Part shown: positions 5,980 through 7,762 of the stretch, piece by piece | How positions within the stretch are numbered: position 1 is the stretch's first letter | Layout of the letters: each line of letters begins with the position of its first letter | The notes under the pieces: generated by a model | What the model saw: the letters and a program-made list of their open reading frames with translations, nothing else | The model's database searches: none | Told to the model about the DNA's origin: nothing | Source: an uncultured Campylobacter sp. | GTDB lineage: Bacteria; Campylobacterota; Campylobacteria; Campylobacterales; Campylobacteraceae | DNA length: 7,762 bases | Direction of reading: 5' to 3' | NCBI RefSeq assembly: GCF_938040115.1 | Contig: NZ_CALHXD010000013.1 | Location: forward strand, 1 to 7,762 | Translations under genes and position numbers: made by a program

Positions 5980-7144
5980 GCTGCCGACCTGGCTGGGCGA
6001 CGCCGTGATGGCAAGCGCCGCTGTAGAGGCTATCGCAAAGCATGCGGTGGTTGGCGCGGGAAATTTGACGGGCAAATTTGAGGACCTGGGCGAGCGAGAT
6101 TTTAGCTTTTCGTCGCAAAATTTCGGTCCCGTAACGCAAGAAATTCAAATTTTTAAAAACGATACGCCAAATTTGGACGGTAAATTTGACGCGGACTGCG
6201 GCGTAAATTTGACGACAAATGCGCGAGAAAATCAAAATCCGCAAAATTTACAAAAAGAGGCACGAGAGCCCGTCAAAATCGTATTTTTCGGCTCGTTTGC
6301 GGCGTGCGAGCTTTTTAAGGCCCACCCAAACTGCGAGCGTGTCATCGTTGACAGCAGCAAAAAGGCTAAATTTAGGCTCTGGCGGCTGTTTTGGCAGGCA
6401 AGAGAGCTTGGCAAATTTGATGCGGCGTTTAGTTTTAGAAGCTCGTTTGCGAGTAAAATTTTACTTTACGGGGCGCGGGCTGGGCAAAAATTTATTTTCC
6501 AAAAGAGCAAAGACGGCGCACATCAGGTACAAAAATACCTAAAATTCGTCAAATCCGCGTTAAATTTGAAACGGGCGGACGACGGGCTAAAGCTTTACTT
6601 TGAGCCGCGTAAATTTGACGCTCCGGTGCTTGGGCTAAATCCCGGCGCTAGCTACGGAAGCGCGAAACGCTGGTATCCGGCCTACTTCGCGCAGGTGGCG
6701 CTGCATTTTAAAGATAAATTTAAGATTATGATTTTTGGCGGTACGGGCGAGCGCGATATGTGCGAGCAGATCGAGCAAATTTTACGCGAAAACGGCGCGG
6801 ATTGCGAAAATCTAGCGGGTAAAACGAGCGTGCGGAAGCTTTGTGAAAATATCGGCGGCATCGGGCAAAGCGGCGGGATATTCGTCACGAACGACAGCGG
6901 CCCGATGCATATCGCCGCAGCCTACAAGACGCCTACGATCGCGCTTTTTGGGCCGACGAGATTTACGCAGACCTGTCCGTGGCGCAACGAAAACGCCCGC
7001 ATCCTGCACCTAAATTTAGAGTGCATGCCCTGCATGGAGCGCGTCTGCCCGCTAAAAACCCACGCCTGCATGAAAGATCTCTCGCCGCAAGCCGTCATCC
7101 AAACGATCGAGCGAGAATTTCTCGCCGAAGCGACAAAAAACTAG
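5963..7144 (+). CDS. waaF: WaaF, ADP-heptose:LOS heptosyltransferase II, with large insert
   Basis: A GT9 enzyme that adds the second heptose to the inner core of LOS in the cytoplasm, using ADP-heptose. With the GTG start the protein has 393 residues. Its N-terminus MRILIELPTWLGDAVMAS closely resembles Campylobacter WaaF, with D13 the conserved acidic residue. Further signatures are NPGASYGSAKRW (226-237), TNDSGPMH (309-316), FGPTRFTQT (329-337) and a C-terminal cysteine cluster C354, C357, C362, C369 (CX2CX4CX6C) followed by MKDL. Residues 29-102 are a hydrophilic AAATTT-rich insert placed right after the first helix; without it the length would be the usual 320 or so. An alternative start at 5909 adds 18 Arg/Lys-rich residues that the family lacks and is rejected. 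It overlaps the WaaG-like gene by 17 bp and is followed by a candidate terminator. Confidence 0.9.
   Translation: MRILIELPTWLGDAVMASAAVEAIAKHAVVGAGNLTGKFEDLGERDFSFSSQNFGPVTQEIQIFKNDTPNLDGKFDADCGVNLTTNARENQNPQNLQKEAREPVKIVFFGSFAACELFKAHPNCERVIVDSSKKAKFRLWRLFWQARELGKFDAAFSFRSSFASKILLYGARAGQKFIFQKSKDGAHQVQKYLKFVKSALNLKRADDGLKLYFEPRKFDAPVLGLNPGASYGSAKRWYPAYFAQVALHFKDKFKIMIFGGTGERDMCEQIEQILRENGADCENLAGKTSVRKLCENIGGIGQSGGIFVTNDSGPMHIAAAYKTPTIALFGPTRFTQTCPWRNENARILHLNLECMPCMERVCPLKTHACMKDLSPQAVIQTIEREFLAEATKN
6047..6268 (+). repeat. AAATTT-rich low-complexity insert inside waaF
   Basis: This 222-bp, 74-codon segment separates the first alpha helix of WaaF (MASAAVEAIAKHA) from its second strand (PVKIVFFGSF), a junction of only about ten residues in Campylobacter WaaF as I recall it. 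It contains eight AAATTT words (starting at 6061, 6074, 6118, 6147, 6169, 6182, 6205 and 6244). Within it, 6062-6085 and 6170-6196 form an imperfect direct repeat that encodes NLTGKFED and NLDGKFDAD. The encoded stretch is rich in Asn, Gln, Asp, Glu and Lys and is likely a disordered loop. Borders are estimates. Confidence 0.6.
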
Positions 7145-7409
7145 AAATTTTAGTGCGCGGCTTTTCTCAAACGGCCGCAAATCAGCAAAAGCCCCGTCGC
7201 GCATAATGTTTTTGCAAACGGAGTGCGACCAAATTTAACGCACCCAAAGCACGCACTTGAGATAGCGCAAGGCTGTTTAATCAAGGCAAATTTTACTAAA
7301 CCGATTTTTGGCGCGCTTAGGATTTCGCTGCATTTTAGCCGTCAAGAAAAGCGGGGGCAAAGTAAAATTTGTGCCGTACATATCGTCTCGCACACCGCAA
7401 AATTCCGCC
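7145..7409. other. intergenic region between waaF and the YolD-like gene
   Basis: This 265-bp gap lies between convergent genes. The left part holds a candidate terminator (7154-7213). The rest has three more AAATTT words (about 7231, 7288 and 7366) and no convincing gene. A plus-strand frame that begins with GTG at 7223 runs into the YolD-like gene and has no recognisable motif. Confidence 0.5.
7154..7213 (+). terminator. candidate Rho-independent terminator after waaF
   Basis: The left arm TGCGCG-GCTTTT (7154-7165) pairs with AAAAGC (7187-7192) and CGCGCA (7198-7203). The right arm has a five-base bulge (CCCGT) and the loop is 21 bases. The stem is followed by TAATGTTTTT. The position 10 bp after the waaF stop fits. 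The long loop and bulge keep confidence moderate. Confidence 0.5.
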
Positions 7410-7718
7410 TCACAAAACAACCTCAACCTCGTAAATATCGTCAAATTTAACTCTCGTCTTTACCACAGTTAAACTTTTATCCATCAAATTTACGTTTGAG
7501 ACCAGCCCCTCTATATTCGCGTAGCCCTGCCCGTCGTGATAGGTGATTTTTACCTTGTCGGCGGGTTTTAGTTTGCTTATTTTATTTAGGATTTCTTCTA
7601 TTTTTGATTCGTCAAGATCCAGCTTTTCGCTCTTTTCTCGCTCCTGTGCTTTTAGGGCTTTTTCTAGAGTTGAGAGAGGATTAAATGAGCTAAAGATTTT
7701 GGCTCTATCTTTATTCAC
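7410..7718 (-). CDS. YolD-like small protein, partner of a Y-family DNA polymerase
   Basis: A 102-residue protein whose N-terminus (DRAKIFSSFNPLSTLEKAL, 4-22) resembles the conserved opening of the YolD-like family (PF08863). A charged helical part (about 23-52) follows, then a beta-rich C-terminal part (VKITYHDG, IEGLVSNVN, DDIYEVEVV) typical of that fold. Family members are usually encoded next to UmuC/DinB-type translesion polymerases and are thought to modulate them; the exact role is unsettled. The start is GTG at 7718-7716, as an in-frame TAG closes the frame five codons upstream and no other start codon lies between. AGGAGG (7730-7735) sits 11 bases away, longer than usual. The gene overlaps the polymerase-like gene tail by 8 bp, so coupling is likely. 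It converges on waaF and is not part of the LOS pathway. Confidence 0.68.
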   Translation of the reverse strand: MNKDRAKIFSSFNPLSTLEKALKAQEREKSEKLDLDESKIEEILNKISKLKPADKVKITYHDGQGYANIEGLVSNVNLMDKSLTVVKTRVKFDDIYEVEVVL

Positions 7719-7762
7719 CGCTTTTGTGCCCTCCTATCTTTTTGTTTCTATCTCGTCCGGTG
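7711..7762 (-). CDS. C-terminal tail of a probable Y-family (UmuC-like) DNA polymerase, partial
   Basis: Only the last 16 codons before the TAA at 7713-7711 lie in the window, reading TGRDRNKKIGGHKSGE. The RNKKIGGHK ending resembles the conserved C-terminal tail of YqjW/UvrX/UmuC-type translesion polymerases (an R-N-x-x-I-G-G-H pattern). These genes are commonly followed by a yolD-like gene, as here with an 8-bp overlap. The call rests on a short motif plus its neighbour. The catalytic domains are outside the window to the right. Confidence 0.55.
   Translation of the reverse strand, partial: TGRDRNKKIGGHKSGE

Noticed and set aside
6047..6268. CRISPR-like array suggested by repeated AAATTTG words
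   Set aside because: The repeats are only 6-8 bases, the spacing is irregular (13 to 44 bases), and the whole segment is an open frame in waaF.
6219..6542. Plus-strand 107-residue frame inside waaF
   Set aside because: Out-of-frame shadow of the WaaF coding sequence, whose own frame contains all family motifs.
7223..7450. Plus-strand 75-residue frame with GTG start in the waaF/YolD-like gap
   Set aside because: It has no recognised motif, an Arg/Lys/Pro-rich composition like antisense translations, and overlaps the 3' end of the YolD-like gene. A real small protein cannot be fully excluded.
1..7762. Phase-variable homopolymer tracts, common in Campylobacter LOS loci
   Set aside because: No G or C run of eight or more bases was found in any of the glycosyltransferase genes.

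Overview
The window looks like chromosomal DNA of a relatively GC-rich Campylobacter, of the C. showae / C. rectus / C. curvus / C. gracilis type. The evidence is a WaaF protein whose N-terminal and C-terminal signatures resemble Campylobacter heptosyltransferase II, the tightly overlapped gene order, and an extreme excess of the word AAATTT(G) on coding strands. No rRNA, tRNA, CRISPR array or insertion sequence was seen. The genus is an inference from remembered protein motifs, not from a search.

Positions 1-7144 are a lipo-oligosaccharide / LPS core locus made almost entirely of glycosyltransferases. A family-9 (heptosyltransferase-like) gene enters from the left on the plus strand and ends at 641. 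It converges on, and overlaps by 53 bp, a four-gene minus-strand operon that reads from 4814 down to 589. The operon order is GT9, GT4, GT9, GT4, and every junction overlaps (4, 14 and 3 bp). From the opposite side of a 133-bp divergent promoter region (4815-4947) runs a two-gene plus-strand operon: a WaaG-like GT4 (4948-5979) and waaF (5963-7144, GTG start, 17-bp overlap). It ends in a candidate intrinsic terminator at 7154-7213. These cytoplasmic enzymes would sequentially add heptose and hexose sugars to Kdo-lipid A on the inner face of the inner membrane. Only waaF can be assigned a precise step with good confidence.

After a 265-bp gap, the right edge (7410-7762, minus strand) holds an unrelated module. 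It is a small YolD-like protein preceded, with an 8-bp overlap, by the last 16 codons of what looks like a Y-family (UmuC/DinB-type) DNA polymerase, together a probable translesion-synthesis pair.

The most unusual signal is in three of the seven glycosyltransferases (1-641, 589-1776 and 5963-7144). Each carries a hydrophilic, low-complexity in-frame insert of roughly 35-75 residues that is absent from the family as I know it. All three inserts contain a near-identical 16-21 nt DNA core built on GACGGGCAAATTTGAG. The core is read in two different frames, which points to a DNA-level dispersed element rather than protein homology, reminiscent of the in-frame palindromic elements of Rickettsia.
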